Origin: Psychrobacter alimentarius
GTDB taxonomy: Bacteria > Pseudomonadota > Gammaproteobacteria > Pseudomonadales > Moraxellaceae
Length of the DNA stretch: 64,000 nt
NCBI RefSeq assembly: GCF_001606025.1
Contig: NZ_CP014945.1
Coordinates: forward strand, 1,240,001-1,304,000
Reading direction: 5' to 3'
Below the pieces are notes generated by a model that saw only the letters and a program-made list of their open reading frames with translations, ran no database searches and was not told where the DNA came from. Positions 25,191 through 35,386 of this stretch are shown piece after piece. How positions within the stretch are numbered: the stretch's first letter is position 1; every line of letters begins with the position of its first letter. The translations under genes and the position numbers were made by a program.

Positions 25191-26045
25191 TTATTTTGGT
25201 GCAATTGCCCGTAATTCAATTAGGCCAGCATGACGCTTAGCAATATTATCAATGAGCTTTTGTGTGACTTGGTCGTAGCTCAATGAAGAGCGATTTTGCT
25301 CATTATTTTGGCTGTCACATGCATGCCCCTGAGCATCGCGATGCATGGACACAAAATCTGATAGACGCAACATTTGCATGCCCGCGTATCCGCAAGGATT
25401 GATCGCATTGAATGCCGACAAATCACAATCTAAATTGATTGCAATACCATGATAACTAAAGCCATGTTTAATTTTAAAGCCTAATGATGCCATTTTTCCC
25501 AGCATAATCTTATCATCGGGAGAGAATGTCGTAGACGCATCACTAGTCACCTGATTGGATATATCAGCATACAAGTAAACACCAGGCGCATCACGGCGAG
25601 AATGCGCACTGATATGAGTATTATCATCATTGATACTGTTCGAAGACGACGACGCCAAACATTCATTGATGACGTCTTCGATGGCTTGTTCAGCGTGAGA
25701 AACCAGATTACGCACACTCCAGTTCAAACTGTCCAAATCAAACAACCAGTAAATAACCAGTTGCCCATGACCATGCCAAGTTACTTGTCCACCGCGATCG
25801 GTTTTGATAATTGGTGTATCAGTACGCTGCAAGATATGCTCTTCTTTACCTGCTTGTCCAAGCGTATATACATCATTATGGTCTACAATCCATAATTCGT
25901 CAGGCGTACGCGTCCCTTGCTGTTTTTTTAAATCGATACGCGCGAGGGTACGTGATAGCATGGCATCGAGCGTCGGTACATAGTCAGCTGCTAAGATGGA
26001 TTTACTAATCAGTGTGTCATTGAGTTGCTGTATTGGGTTTTGCAT
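25191..26045 (-). CDS. lipB: Octanoyl-[acyl carrier protein]:protein N-octanoyltransferase
   Basis: LipB moves octanoate from ACP to the lipoyl domains of 2-oxoacid dehydrogenases. The family motifs RGGQVTWHGHGQLV (about residues 84-97), KMASLGFKI with the conserved Lys, HGIAINLDCDL, and the catalytic Cys in INPCGYAGM are all present. At 284 aa it is about 70 residues longer than the E. coli protein because of a Ser/Asn/Asp-rich insert (about 131-178) around the DAPGVYL segment and a polar stretch near the C-terminus. lipA is not adjacent. Confidence 0.94.
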   Translation of the reverse strand: MQNPIQQLNDTLISKSILAADYVPTLDAMLSRTLARIDLKKQQGTRTPDELWIVDHNDVYTLGQAGKEEHILQRTDTPIIKTDRGGQVTWHGHGQLVIYWLFDLDSLNWSVRNLVSHAEQAIEDVINECLASSSSNSINDDNTHISAHSRRDAPGVYLYADISNQVTSDASTTFSPDDKIMLGKMASLGFKIKHGFSYHGIAINLDCDLSAFNAINPCGYAGMQMLRLSDFVSMHRDAQGHACDSQNNEQNRSSLSYDQVTQKLIDNIAKRHAGLIELRAIAPK

Positions 26046-26435
26046 GAGAATGAAGGTCTTATTATTGTCAGATTTAGAAGTATGAATTACCGATATTCAG
26101 TGTAGCAGTTTTAAAGAGCAACGCCCAAAAATATCTCTTATCAGGTTATTTTTGATACTGTAAATGCGTATAGAATAATTGGAACAAAAGAGTGTAGTAT
26201 CATTGGCTTATATACTGAGTGAATACTTGTTTGTCACAAACGCAGCAGTCAGTTTAATGTGCTGTTCATTGAGTATTCGATGCGCTACATTGAAGTATAA
26301 TGAATAGGATCTCGGTAATATTGATAGGTTCAGAGGTTATCACTGATGGGGTGTTTTAACTTGGATAGTCCCTAGAAATAGGGCGTCTCTTACCCAATAT
26401 AACGTATCAATGCCAATATATAACAAGGAAGATAA
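26046..26435. other. Divergent promoter region between lipB and the aldehyde dehydrogenase
   Basis: A 390-bp AT-rich region with no convincing gene, terminator or strong dyad. It should contain the promoters of both flanking genes; AAGGAAG just before 26436 is the dehydrogenase ribosome site. Confidence 0.5.
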
Positions 26436-27920
26436 ATGATTAGTACCGACCAAACAAGCCATGATCAGACATCGACCAATACTGATCTGATGCAGTACCA
26501 AGTGCCCGAAGTGCCGAGTATTGCCAAGACAATTGATGAGATGCACGCGCAATTTTCTCACTTAAAAACATTGAGTCGTACGCAGCCGATCAACGATTGG
26601 GTCACTCGTGAGACGCAACTCGACAATTTAGAAATCATGCTGAGCGACAATCAAGCAAGTTTTGCTAAAGCGATCAGCGCCGATTTTGGCTATCGTAGTG
26701 AATCAGAAACCCAGTTTGCCGAGTTATTTCCGAGCTTTACTGGAATCAGCCATGCCAAAAAACATGGCAAAAAATGGATGAAAGCGCAACGTGCGCCTAT
26801 TTCAGCGTTATATAGACCTGCTCATAATGAGATTCAGCCGCAGCCATTGGGCGTGGTCGGTATCATGGTGCCGTGGAATTATCCATTATTTTTGGCAATA
26901 GGACCCATGATTGATGCGCTCACCGCAGGCAATCGCATCATGATTAAAATGAGTGAAGCTGCGCCGCAATTTGCCCAGACATTTGCGGATACGATTGCGC
27001 GTTATTTTTCATCAGACATGATTTGTGTGGTGTTGGGTGAGGTTGATATCGCTGCGGCGTTTAGTGAGCTGCCTTTTGACCATCTGCTTTATACAGGCTC
27101 TACAGCGGTCGGCAAAAAAGTGATGGCAGCAGCAGCACCTAATCTAACGCCAGTGACCCTTGAGCTTGGTGGTAAGTCACCTGTGATCGTCTTTGAGGAT
27201 GCCAATTTGGAGGCGGTCGTCAATCGTGTGATGATGGGCAAAACCTTGAATGCTGGTCAAACTTGTATTGCACCAGATTATGTGTTGGTCCCGCGTCAGT
27301 ATCACGAAACGTTTATCAGTTTAGCAAAAGAATGGATGGCGAAGCACTATCCCAATATTGAACATAACCCAGATTATTCTCGTATCATCAATGGTGCTCA
27401 GTTTAAGCGAGTCAAAGGCTATTTAAATGCGTTACCGAGTACTGAGATACATCCGCTGACGTCGGTTGAGGCAAATATTGAAACGCGTCTGATGCCGCCT
27501 GTTATCGTGAGCGAGCCTTCGTCTGATAGCGATGTGATGCAAGAAGAGATTTTTGCACCGATTTTGCCGCTCGTTCATTACGAAACGCTAGATGATGCCA
27601 TTCAGTTTGTCAATTCACGCCCACGACCTCTGGCCCTATATGTCTTTGGTGAGAACCATAACGACATAGAAAAAGTACGCAATAATACTGTGTCTGGCGG
27701 TCTATGTATTAATGAGGTGATTATGCATGTGGCGCAGCATGACTTGCCGTTTGGCGGGGTTGGAGATTCTGGTACGGGTTCTTATCATGGCAAAGCTGGG
27801 TTTGAGCGTTTAAGCCATATGAAGCCTATCTTTGTACAAACCAAGCTTAATGGTTTGAACCTGTTGTTGCCTCCTTATGGTGGGTTATTCAAAAAAGCGA
27901 TGGCGCTGTTTTTGAAGTAG
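26436..27920 (+). CDS. Aldehyde dehydrogenase, coniferyl-aldehyde dehydrogenase type
   Basis: A 494-aa NAD(P)-dependent aldehyde dehydrogenase. It shows MVPWNYPLFLAIGP, the ELGGKSP motif with the general base Glu, and NAGQTCIAPDY with the catalytic Cys. The sequence pattern is that of the coniferyl-aldehyde/class 3 branch rather than betaine-aldehyde dehydrogenase. The C-terminus (GGLFKKAMALFLK) is amphipathic-hydrophobic, reminiscent of membrane-associated fatty-aldehyde dehydrogenases. It could oxidise aromatic or long-chain aldehydes. The N-terminus is slightly extended. AAGGAAG precedes the ATG and a terminator follows. Confidence 0.9.
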   Translation: MISTDQTSHDQTSTNTDLMQYQVPEVPSIAKTIDEMHAQFSHLKTLSRTQPINDWVTRETQLDNLEIMLSDNQASFAKAISADFGYRSESETQFAELFPSFTGISHAKKHGKKWMKAQRAPISALYRPAHNEIQPQPLGVVGIMVPWNYPLFLAIGPMIDALTAGNRIMIKMSEAAPQFAQTFADTIARYFSSDMICVVLGEVDIAAAFSELPFDHLLYTGSTAVGKKVMAAAAPNLTPVTLELGGKSPVIVFEDANLEAVVNRVMMGKTLNAGQTCIAPDYVLVPRQYHETFISLAKEWMAKHYPNIEHNPDYSRIINGAQFKRVKGYLNALPSTEIHPLTSVEANIETRLMPPVIVSEPSSDSDVMQEEIFAPILPLVHYETLDDAIQFVNSRPRPLALYVFGENHNDIEKVRNNTVSGGLCINEVIMHVAQHDLPFGGVGDSGTGSYHGKAGFERLSHMKPIFVQTKLNGLNLLLPPYGGLFKKAMALFLK

Positions 27921-28003
27921 CTGTTTTTAAGGTAACTGCTCCTTAAGCAACCGTCAAAACGACGATGATAAAGTAGCCATATCCAATCCATGGATCCATA
28001 CAC

Positions 28004-28038
28004 AATAGCATCTACGCAAGTCGGTGCTATTTTTTTTG
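28004..28038 (+). terminator. Rho-independent terminator after the aldehyde dehydrogenase gene
   Basis: AATAGCATC pairs with GGTGCTATT (one G-U) around a ten-base loop, followed by eight Ts. Confidence 0.88.
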
Positions 28039-28336
28039 TCAAAAATTCTATATTTACGAGCCACGACAGTTGATAATGAGTGTTCTATAAGTGTTACAGA
28101 TCAAAATATGACCTTAACAACCAGTGAATAAGTATTTATTATCAACGTTATAAATCGCTAAATTTTGTCGATAAGCTTAAACAGTGTAGAAAAACACCTA
28201 CATAAATAAGTAATAGAAACATGAATGAGCAATGAGGGTTTTGAGTCACAGTGAGAGTAGGCGAAGCACGACCAAAAGACTGTGACATTAATAGTCATTT
28301 TGCTACTGATATAAATAATAATAAATAGGACAGAGC
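28039..28336. promoter_or_regulatory. Leader of the compatible-solute ABC operon with an inverted repeat at 28245-28286
   Basis: No gene is seen. An eight-base perfect dyad, GTCACAGT at 28245-28252 and ACTGTGAC at 28279-28286, encloses 26 bases and ends 50 bp before the transporter start. It could be a paired operator or a leader hairpin; no T-run follows, so it is not a terminator. Confidence 0.4.
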
Positions 28337-30265
28337 ATGCGTCAATGGATTGCATTAAGTGTACTGTGGATGAGCATGCTGTTACTGCCCATATCAGCGT
28401 CTGCCGCTTGTGAGTCGCCAATCAAATTTGGGGCACTTACGTGGGAGAGTGGCCAATTCATCTCTGGCGTGCTCAAATATATCGCTGAAGATGGCTATGA
28501 TTGTACAATTGAGGAAGTGCCAGGCGCAGGCCCTGCGCTTGAGACTGCCTTGTCACAAGATGACATCCAAATCATCGGTGAACAGTGGGTAGGGCGCTCT
28601 CCAATTATGGAGCAAGCCATCGAAGAGAATAAAGTCGAGGTCATCGGTGACACGCTTAAAGGCGGCGCCACCCAAGGCTGGTATGTGCCTAAGTATGTCC
28701 TAGAAGAAAACCCTGGTTTGCGCAGCTACCAAGATCTGCCCAAATATGCTGAGTTATTTAAGGATCCTGAAAACCCAAGTAAATCCCGCTTCATGAACTG
28801 TCCTTCTGGTTGGACGTGTGAGATTTTCAATACCCGCCTGCTCAAAAACACGGGATTAGACAGTACATTCAACAATGCCCATCCTGGTACTGGTGCGGCA
28901 CTTGATGCCGAGATTGCCTCTGCTTTTGAGCAGCATAAACCACTCCTATTTTATTATTGGCAGCCCACAGGGCTGATGGCAAAGTATGATTTTGCACCAT
29001 TAGCGTTTCCTGCTCACAATGATGCTTGCTGGCAAGATTTATTGCGAGTAGATGGTACCGCTAATTGCGTCTCTGGGTTCCCTGTGTCACCTCTCGGCAT
29101 CGCGGTCTCTACGCCATTCCTCGCAAGTAATCCTGAATTGGCAGAGGTGTTTAAACAAGTACAGTTTACCTCAGACGAGCTTAATGGCGCTATTTTGGAG
29201 ATGAGCGAAAATAAGCGTAGCGGCGAAGAGCAAGCGTTAGTATTTTTACGTGAAAACCCAAACGTTTGGCAACAGTGGGTATCTGAAGAAGCGGCTACCA
29301 ATCTTGCGAATAAGTTAGGTACTAGCGTGGATGGAGCCGCTAGTGTTGACAATGTAGCAACCAACAGTAATCTATTAGGTTTGTCTTCAAGTTTCCCTTC
29401 GTGGTCGCTTGAAACGCCACTGAACAATACGCTAGCAAATGTCGTCCAAAACTACGGTGATGTGTTTCGCACGATTAGTCACATGGCATTGACATATTTA
29501 TTGCTACCTATTGAGCGCTTACTGACCGTCATTCCGCCATGGTTAATTATTGGACTGGTGACTATACTTGCATGGTTTGGCGTCCGCAAAATTTGGTTTG
29601 CGCTGGCATGCGGTGCAGGACTGTTTTTGATTGGCGCATTCGGATTATGGGGCGCATTGATTGATACTTTGGCGCTTCTAATTGTCTCTGTATTAGTCAC
29701 AGTCGTCATTGGTATCCCTATCGGTATTGCCATGTCAGGCAGTCAGTTACTCCGCAGGATTGTGACGCCTATATTGGATGTGATGCAGACCATGCCAAGC
29801 TTTGTTTATCTGATACCAGTATTGATGTTGTTTGGTATTGGTAAAGTGCCTGCGTTGTTTGCCACCATTATCTATGCACTGCCACCGCTCATTCGTTTGA
29901 CCATGCTCGGCATCACGCAAGTGAATCATGAAATGGTGGAGGCAGGGCGCTCATTCGGTAGCACGCATTTACAATTACTGATTTGGATAAAATTGCCACA
30001 AGCGTTACCGAGCATTATGGCAGGTATTAACCAAGCAGTGATGATGTCTCTTGCAATGGTAGTGCTGGCCTCTATGATTGGGGCGCCAGGTCTTGGCGAA
30101 GATGTATTACAATCGATACAAACGCTCAATATTGGTCAAGGCTTACAAGCAGGTACTGCCATTGTCATTGTAGCAATTATCATTGACCGTATCACTCAGG
30201 CATTCGGTCAAGGCAAGCGCGCGCGCCAAAAAACCATCGAAGCCGGCAGACGCCCAGTTGGTTAG
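28337..30265 (+). CDS. ABC transporter, fused substrate-binding protein and permease (glycine betaine/choline family)
   Basis: A 642-aa fusion. Residues 1-24 are a signal peptide ending SASA. Residues about 25-345 form an OpuAC/ProX-type binding domain with several aromatic residues suited to quaternary amines (LTWESGQF, GEQWVGRS, TQGWYVPKY, YYWQPTG). Residues about 375-630 are a ProW-type permease with six or so helices and the EAA-like loop EAGRSFGSTHLQLL. The binding domain is N-terminal; in better-known fusions (OpuABC, ProWX) it is usually C-terminal. AGGA precedes the ATG. The ATPase gene follows by 92 bp. Confidence 0.9.
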   Translation: MRQWIALSVLWMSMLLLPISASAACESPIKFGALTWESGQFISGVLKYIAEDGYDCTIEEVPGAGPALETALSQDDIQIIGEQWVGRSPIMEQAIEENKVEVIGDTLKGGATQGWYVPKYVLEENPGLRSYQDLPKYAELFKDPENPSKSRFMNCPSGWTCEIFNTRLLKNTGLDSTFNNAHPGTGAALDAEIASAFEQHKPLLFYYWQPTGLMAKYDFAPLAFPAHNDACWQDLLRVDGTANCVSGFPVSPLGIAVSTPFLASNPELAEVFKQVQFTSDELNGAILEMSENKRSGEEQALVFLRENPNVWQQWVSEEAATNLANKLGTSVDGAASVDNVATNSNLLGLSSSFPSWSLETPLNNTLANVVQNYGDVFRTISHMALTYLLLPIERLLTVIPPWLIIGLVTILAWFGVRKIWFALACGAGLFLIGAFGLWGALIDTLALLIVSVLVTVVIGIPIGIAMSGSQLLRRIVTPILDVMQTMPSFVYLIPVLMLFGIGKVPALFATIIYALPPLIRLTMLGITQVNHEMVEAGRSFGSTHLQLLIWIKLPQALPSIMAGINQAVMMSLAMVVLASMIGAPGLGEDVLQSIQTLNIGQGLQAGTAIVIVAIIIDRITQAFGQGKRARQKTIEAGRRPVG

Positions 30266-30357
30266 GCACTTGATCAGTGGTAAAGACAATTCAGGTCAAT
30301 AAGTTAAGTTACATTTGCAAAAACGATGCTCATAAAATAATACCAACAGCGAGAACA

Positions 30358-31320
30358 ATGATGAACCATATCCAGCTCGAAAATATCAGTAAGATATATA
30401 ACGCCACTAGCTCGCAAGCACAGTCTGCATTGGCGTTACTGGCAGAGGGTATGGATAGCATCAAAGTAAAAGAGCAAACAGGCTACTCAGTGGGACTTTA
30501 TGATATCAATCTCGCGGTCAAAGCAGGCGAGCTACATTGCATCATGGGACTATCCGGTTCGGGTAAATCCACCTTAATACGTCATATCAATCGCTTGATT
30601 GATCCAACCAGTGGCAAGATATGGGTAGATACTTCTATCAACGCACATCATGCTACCAAAGAAACGGTGTCTGCAAACGGAACAAGCATTGTCAACGATC
30701 GTCAGCCCATGACGAGTACAAAAAAAACGCAGACAGATGCGCCAAACGTATCAGAAACTGAACGTTCGACCTCTGCTATCAACGTACTAGATTTTAATGA
30801 TAAGGAGTTGCAACATTATCGCCAGCAAACTACCAGTATGGTTTTTCAGCATTTTGGCTTAGTACCGCATATGACAGTTATCCAAAACGTTGCTTACGGC
30901 TTACGAGTGCGCAAAATGAGTATTAAAGAGCGTCATGATGTGGCTCGGCATTGGCTCAATGAGGTTGGGTTGTCCAATTTAGAACGCAGTTATCCTGATG
31001 AGCTATCTGGAGGTATGCAGCAGCGTGTTGGTCTAGCACGCGCTCTGGCAACGGACAATCCAATTTTGTTGATGGATGAAGCGTTTTCTGCACTTGATCC
31101 GCTTATTCGTGCTCAGTTGCAAGACCAGTTGCTAGCGCTGCAAGAGCGACTAAACAAGACGATTGTCTTTATCACTCATGATATTGATGAAGCAATTAAA
31201 GTCGGTCAACGTATCAGCATATTAAATGGCGGACGTTTAATACAAACGGGCACACCGCAAGAGCTGCGTCTCAATCCAGCCGATGACTATGTCGCACAGT
31301 TTATGCATGTTAAAAACTAA
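30358..31320 (+). CDS. ABC transporter ATPase for glycine betaine/choline-type uptake
   Basis: ProV/OpuAA-type ATPase energising the preceding fusion. From the tandem ATGATG at 30358 it is 320 aa; an upstream GTG (30277) lies in a poorly conserved leader. Walker A is GLSGSGKST (64-72), the Q-loop is MVFQHFG (Q164), then the ABC signature LSGGMQQRVG and Walker B LLMDEAFSALD. A Thr/Ser-rich insert (about 93-140) sits between Walker A and the Q-loop, where ProV has only about ten residues. The C-terminal CBS pair found in E. coli ProV is absent, so osmotic gating through CBS domains is not expected. Confidence 0.92.
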   Translation: MMNHIQLENISKIYNATSSQAQSALALLAEGMDSIKVKEQTGYSVGLYDINLAVKAGELHCIMGLSGSGKSTLIRHINRLIDPTSGKIWVDTSINAHHATKETVSANGTSIVNDRQPMTSTKKTQTDAPNVSETERSTSAINVLDFNDKELQHYRQQTTSMVFQHFGLVPHMTVIQNVAYGLRVRKMSIKERHDVARHWLNEVGLSNLERSYPDELSGGMQQRVGLARALATDNPILLMDEAFSALDPLIRAQLQDQLLALQERLNKTIVFITHDIDEAIKVGQRISILNGGRLIQTGTPQELRLNPADDYVAQFMHVKN

Positions 31321-31721
31321 CCGTGGTCATTTCATACTTTTCATTCGGTACTGCGAGAATACTTGTATTAGATTTAACAATATTCATGCTTATCGAGCAC
31401 CGATTATAAAAAACCTTGTCTTTGCCTCAATTTATCTCCATATAAGCATGTAGAGACAACAAGTATGCTTACTCTAGAGTAGTGATTTTTCTATATCACC
31501 ACTATTACTACGTTGTTAAAAAAGTGTAGTGACCTCTTAATTACTATTAAAGTAAATTCCATTGTCAATGTATACTGTTAAGATGAGCTAATGCAAAAAA
31601 GCATGGGGTTTTTATCTTTGCAAAAGGTTCAATCTACTCTTTTTCGCTGATAACGTAAAAAGAGCATGAGTTATTATTTAATTCAGCCAATGGGCGTCAG
31701 ACTTCGTAGAAGGGACATATT
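31321..31721. other. Intergenic region before the Trx-MsrA-MsrB gene
   Basis: A 401-bp AT-rich gap without a gene. An eight-base dyad (CTCTTTTT and AAAAAGAG, 31637-31664) lies in the likely leader, and TGTATACT near 31570 could be an extended -10 element. No convincing terminator for the ABC operon was found. Confidence 0.4.
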
Positions 31722-33521
31722 ATGCCAAATAAACATATTCCAAATAAAGACCATAAGAAAGCTAATAAATTGGCTTCTGGCTCACCACGTGCGTCGTCTC
31801 GTTGGTTTAAAAATGCTAGTACGTTTGGCATGACGACCGTATTGAGTGCAGGCATATTAGTTGCTTGTGGTCAAATGAGCAATGCGGACAATAAAACGAG
31901 CAGTAGCGCTGGTAAGCAAACCAGTGCGACAAAAACTTCTCGTGATATGTTGCCCTCTGACATGCTTAAACAAATACAAGCGTTGCCGCAGCTGACAAAA
32001 GGGCTGGGCGATACAGGCGCTGATGTGATAGATCCTAACAAACCAACCTTGGTGAAGTTTTGGGCAAGTTGGTGTCCGCTTTGCTTAGGCACGTTGGCAG
32101 AAACGGAAGAGTGGCGTACTGACCCTAAGTTCGCTGATCTCAACGTGATTACTGTAGCAAGTCCGGGTCATTTGAACGAAAAAGAGGACACTGACTTTAG
32201 TACTTGGTATGCAGGCGTTCAAGCGGATTATCCAAAACTGCCTGTATTGTCCGATCCTTCAGGTGATTTGATTGGCAAACTTGGCGTGCAGGTGTATCCA
32301 AGTTGGGCCATACTTGATAAAAAAGGTAACTTAGTTCATTTGGTTAAAGGCAATCTCACGGCAGAGCAAGCCTATGCGCTGGCTGAAAATGCTGGTAACG
32401 ATTTTGCTGAGCTCAAAGCAGGTACTGCAAAACCTGCCAACGCACAAGCATTGGACAACAACAGCAAGATCGAAACCATCAAGCAAAAAGATGGGGTCTA
32501 CTATAATGATAAAGGCAAGGCGATTAATACGCGCTCAATTTATCTGGCAGGTGGTTGCTTCTGGGGTATAGAAGCTTATATGGAGCGGGTTGATGGTGTT
32601 GTAGATGCCGTGTCAGGTTATGCAAATGGTGACACAGCCAATCCAAGCTATGAGCAAGTGATTCGAGGTTCAGGACATGCCGAAACCGTCAAAGTGACTT
32701 ATGATGCGGATAAAATCGACTTAGATACGGTCTTAAAATATTACTTCCGTGTCGTTGATCCAACCAGCGTCAATAAGCAAGGCAATGATCGCGGCGTTCA
32801 GTATCGCTCTGGCGTTTATTACACCGATAAAGCGGATAAAGCGGTTATCGATGCGGCGCTCAAACGAGTGCAGAGTCAATACAAACAAAAAGTCGTGGTC
32901 GAAAATGAAGCCTTAGACAATTTTTATTTGGCGGAAGCGTATCATCAGGACTATTTGGCAAAAAATCCCAATGGCTATTGTCACGTTGACTTGAGTTTGG
33001 CAGATGACAAACCTGCAGGTACGGCCTCTACCAAACTTGCTCCTGCCAATACAGTGGCTGAAGTACTAGATCCTAAGCGTTATGCTGGGTTCGACAAAGG
33101 CGCTCTAAAGAACACATTGACGAAAGCGCAGTATAATATTACTCAGGATGCAGGAACCGAACGAGCATTCAGTCATGAATATGATGAATTGTTTGCGCCT
33201 GGGATTTATGTTGATGTGGTAAGCGGTGAGCCATTGTTCTTATCCACTGATAAGTACCAATCTGGTTGTGGCTGGCCGAGCTTTACTAAGCCGATTGACA
33301 TGCAAGTCATCACTCAGCATGAAGACAAAGCATTTAACATGGTGCGCACTGAGGTTCGCTCTCGAGTCGCGGATTCGCATCTTGGTCACGTATTCCCCGA
33401 TGGTCCAAAAGATCGCGGCGGCTTGCGTTATTGCATCAATGGTGGTGCATTGCAATTTATTCCCGTCAATGTGATGCCCCAATCAGGCTATGCACCATTG
33501 GTCAAACTGGTAAAATCATAA
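31722..33521 (+). CDS. msrAB: Thioredoxin-like/MsrA/MsrB fusion methionine sulfoxide reductase, putative lipoprotein
   Basis: A 599-aa three-domain repair enzyme. After a long basic N-terminus comes a lipobox LVAC (C49). A TlpA-like thioredoxin domain (about 85-235) has CPLC at 118-121. An MsrA domain (about 270-430) has catalytic C279 in GGCFWG. An MsrB domain (about 460-590) has CGWPSF and catalytic C571 in RYCINGG. It reduces both epimers of methionine sulfoxide in envelope proteins. The order matches neisserial PilB/MsrAB, which receives electrons from DsbD. AAGGGA precedes the ATG and a strong terminator follows; it is monocistronic. Confidence 0.95.
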   Translation: MPNKHIPNKDHKKANKLASGSPRASSRWFKNASTFGMTTVLSAGILVACGQMSNADNKTSSSAGKQTSATKTSRDMLPSDMLKQIQALPQLTKGLGDTGADVIDPNKPTLVKFWASWCPLCLGTLAETEEWRTDPKFADLNVITVASPGHLNEKEDTDFSTWYAGVQADYPKLPVLSDPSGDLIGKLGVQVYPSWAILDKKGNLVHLVKGNLTAEQAYALAENAGNDFAELKAGTAKPANAQALDNNSKIETIKQKDGVYYNDKGKAINTRSIYLAGGCFWGIEAYMERVDGVVDAVSGYANGDTANPSYEQVIRGSGHAETVKVTYDADKIDLDTVLKYYFRVVDPTSVNKQGNDRGVQYRSGVYYTDKADKAVIDAALKRVQSQYKQKVVVENEALDNFYLAEAYHQDYLAKNPNGYCHVDLSLADDKPAGTASTKLAPANTVAEVLDPKRYAGFDKGALKNTLTKAQYNITQDAGTERAFSHEYDELFAPGIYVDVVSGEPLFLSTDKYQSGCGWPSFTKPIDMQVITQHEDKAFNMVRTEVRSRVADSHLGHVFPDGPKDRGGLRYCINGGALQFIPVNVMPQSGYAPLVKLVKS

Positions 33522-33545
33522 TAGCTTTGCAACAGTATTATTCAT

Positions 33546-33581
33546 AAAAAAGACGCTAGGAGTTCTCTTAGCGTCTTTTTT
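33546..33581 (+). terminator. Rho-independent terminator after msrAB
   Basis: AAAAAAGACGCTA pairs with TAGCGTCTTTTTT, a perfect 13-base stem, followed by Ts. Confidence 0.94.
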
Positions 33582-33799
33582 ATGGGAAATCTCTTATGGT
33601 AGTTGGCAAAAATAGTAAACAAGCGTAGTAATTTTGCTGCGATTAATCGTGAACTCTGAAATAAGCGACAAACTTCGTTATACTTAACGGTTTATCGAGT
33701 GCTGATTGTTTGTGCGCTTTTTTCATCGTTCTATTATGTCGCTTTAAGTATCAGGTGACGTTTATTTCTTATTCTTGCTTTTGTTTTTAAGGCCATAGT

Positions 33800-35026
33800 A
33801 TGACCGTTACCTATGCACCTATTATTACCTCGTTACTTGATAACGATTTGTATAAATTTACCATGCTACAAGCCATGCTGCATCAATTCCCACAAACGCA
33901 TGGCGTCTACCGTTTCCGTTGCCGCAATAATAAAGAAGCGCTCTATCCATTGGCTGATATCAAAGAGCAGCTTGAAAAACAATTAGACAGTTTATGTGAG
34001 TTGCGCTTTTTAGAAGATGAGCTGGAGTATCTGCGCAGTCTGCGTTTTATGCGCTCAGATTTCGTAGATTATCTTGAATTATTTAAACTCAAGCGTCGTT
34101 TTATCACTGTCAGCACAGATAGCGAAGGTCGTTTGTTTATCGATATTGAAGGCCCGATGATTCAGGCGATGTTCTTTGAAGTCTTTGTACTGGCGATTGT
34201 TAATGAGCTTTATTTTAGTGCTTTATCAAATGACAGTGTGATTGAAGAAGGTCAGCGCAGGCTGGATGAAAAAGTTGCACTAATGCATCATTATGCAGCA
34301 GAACAAGCCAAAGGTGATCGTAATAGACCGCCATTCATTGTTGCTGATTTTGGTACTCGCAGACGCTTTAGTAAAGCGTGGCAAGCGCATGTGGTTGAGA
34401 CAATACACAAAGCTGAACCGAAGATAGTTGGCGGTACTTCTAACGTCTATTTGGCAAAACAGCTTGGTATGACACCAATCGGTACGATGGCGCATGAGTT
34501 TATGCAGGCATTTCAGGCATTAGATGTGCGTTTGCGTGATTCACAAAAAGCGGCACTCGAAGCGTGGGTACATGAGTATCGTGGTGATTTGGGCATTGCT
34601 TTGACGGATGTCGTTGGAATGGATGCGTTTTTACGAGATTTTGATTTGTATTTTGCCAAGCTGTTTGATGGGCTGCGTCATGATAGTGGCGATCCCTACG
34701 TGTGGGGTGATAAAGCCATTGCCCACTATGAAAAACTCAAGATAGATCCCAAAACCAAGATTCTTACCTTTAGTGATGGTTTGAACCTTGAAAAAGCATG
34801 GGAGCTGCATCAATACTTCCAAGGTCGTATCAAGACCAGCTTTGGTATCGGCACCAATCTGACCAATGATATGGGCATCACACCGATTAATATCGTGCTT
34901 AAGCTGGTTGAGTGCAATGGGCAACCAGTCGCCAAGCTGTCTGATAGCCCTGGCAAGACCATGATCAATAATGACACGTATCTTGCCTATTTGCGCCAAG
35001 TTTTTGAGGTTGATGAGCTAGAATAG
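33800..35026 (+). CDS. pncB: Nicotinate phosphoribosyltransferase
   Basis: PncB makes nicotinate mononucleotide from nicotinate and PRPP in NAD salvage. The 408-aa protein has [12 protein letters not shown] at the N-terminus, [20 protein letters not shown], and GTMAHEFMQ with the histidine that is transiently phosphorylated; GLRHDSGDP and the PRPP-site FSDGLN follow. The length equals that of the proteobacterial type. It stops six bases before the convergent xseB stop, with no terminator between them. Confidence 0.97.
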   Translation: MTVTYAPIITSLLDNDLYKFTMLQAMLHQFPQTHGVYRFRCRNNKEALYPLADIKEQLEKQLDSLCELRFLEDELEYLRSLRFMRSDFVDYLELFKLKRRFITVSTDSEGRLFIDIEGPMIQAMFFEVFVLAIVNELYFSALSNDSVIEEGQRRLDEKVALMHHYAAEQAKGDRNRPPFIVADFGTRRRFSKAWQAHVVETIHKAEPKIVGGTSNVYLAKQLGMTPIGTMAHEFMQAFQALDVRLRDSQKAALEAWVHEYRGDLGIALTDVVGMDAFLRDFDLYFAKLFDGLRHDSGDPYVWGDKAIAHYEKLKIDPKTKILTFSDGLNLEKAWELHQYFQGRIKTSFGIGTNLTNDMGITPINIVLKLVECNGQPVAKLSDSPGKTMINNDTYLAYLRQVFEVDELE

Positions 35027-35031
35027 CGTGT

Positions 35032-35277
35032 TTAACGGTCGTTATTTTCTGTCTTGTTTTCTTCGGCGAACGCGGCGTCCAAGGCTTGCTGTACGGCATT
35101 GATACGCGTTTCACAAACGCGATAAGCCGCAATAGATTCTTCGACGGTAGTCATCAGATTGTCAATATCAGGCTCGTCTTGTTGCTGTAGCTCAGTGGCA
35201 TTGGTTTTTAAAATATCGTAAGCCGCCTTAAAGGTTTTTGGGGCGGCTTTTTTGCGTTTGCGAGTAGGGGTAGTCAT
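35032..35277 (-). CDS. xseB: Exodeoxyribonuclease VII small subunit
   Basis: An 81-aa helical hairpin protein beginning with a basic tail (TRKRKKAAPKTF), followed by the coiled-coil that binds XseA. The size equals E. coli XseB (80 aa). AGGACA precedes the ATG. It lies 109 bp downstream of xseA on the same strand, so the two subunits are probably cotranscribed; in enterobacteria the genes are unlinked. Confidence 0.9.
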   Translation of the reverse strand: MTTPTRKRKKAAPKTFKAAYDILKTNATELQQQDEPDIDNLMTTVEESIAAYRVCETRINAVQQALDAAFAEENKTENNDR

Positions 35278-35386
35278 AATCTGTCCTGATGTTCAAAATT
35301 AAGGTTAAGTAATTAGTATTAAGTAAAAAAACTGACTCTAAATATCGCAAAGTCATTATTTTTAGTGATATTTGGTAATCAGCTTT

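Noticed and set aside
26436..27920. Betaine-aldehyde dehydrogenase (betB) linked to the osmolyte transporters
   Set aside because: The motifs match the coniferyl/class 3 branch, and no choline dehydrogenase or betI gene is nearby.
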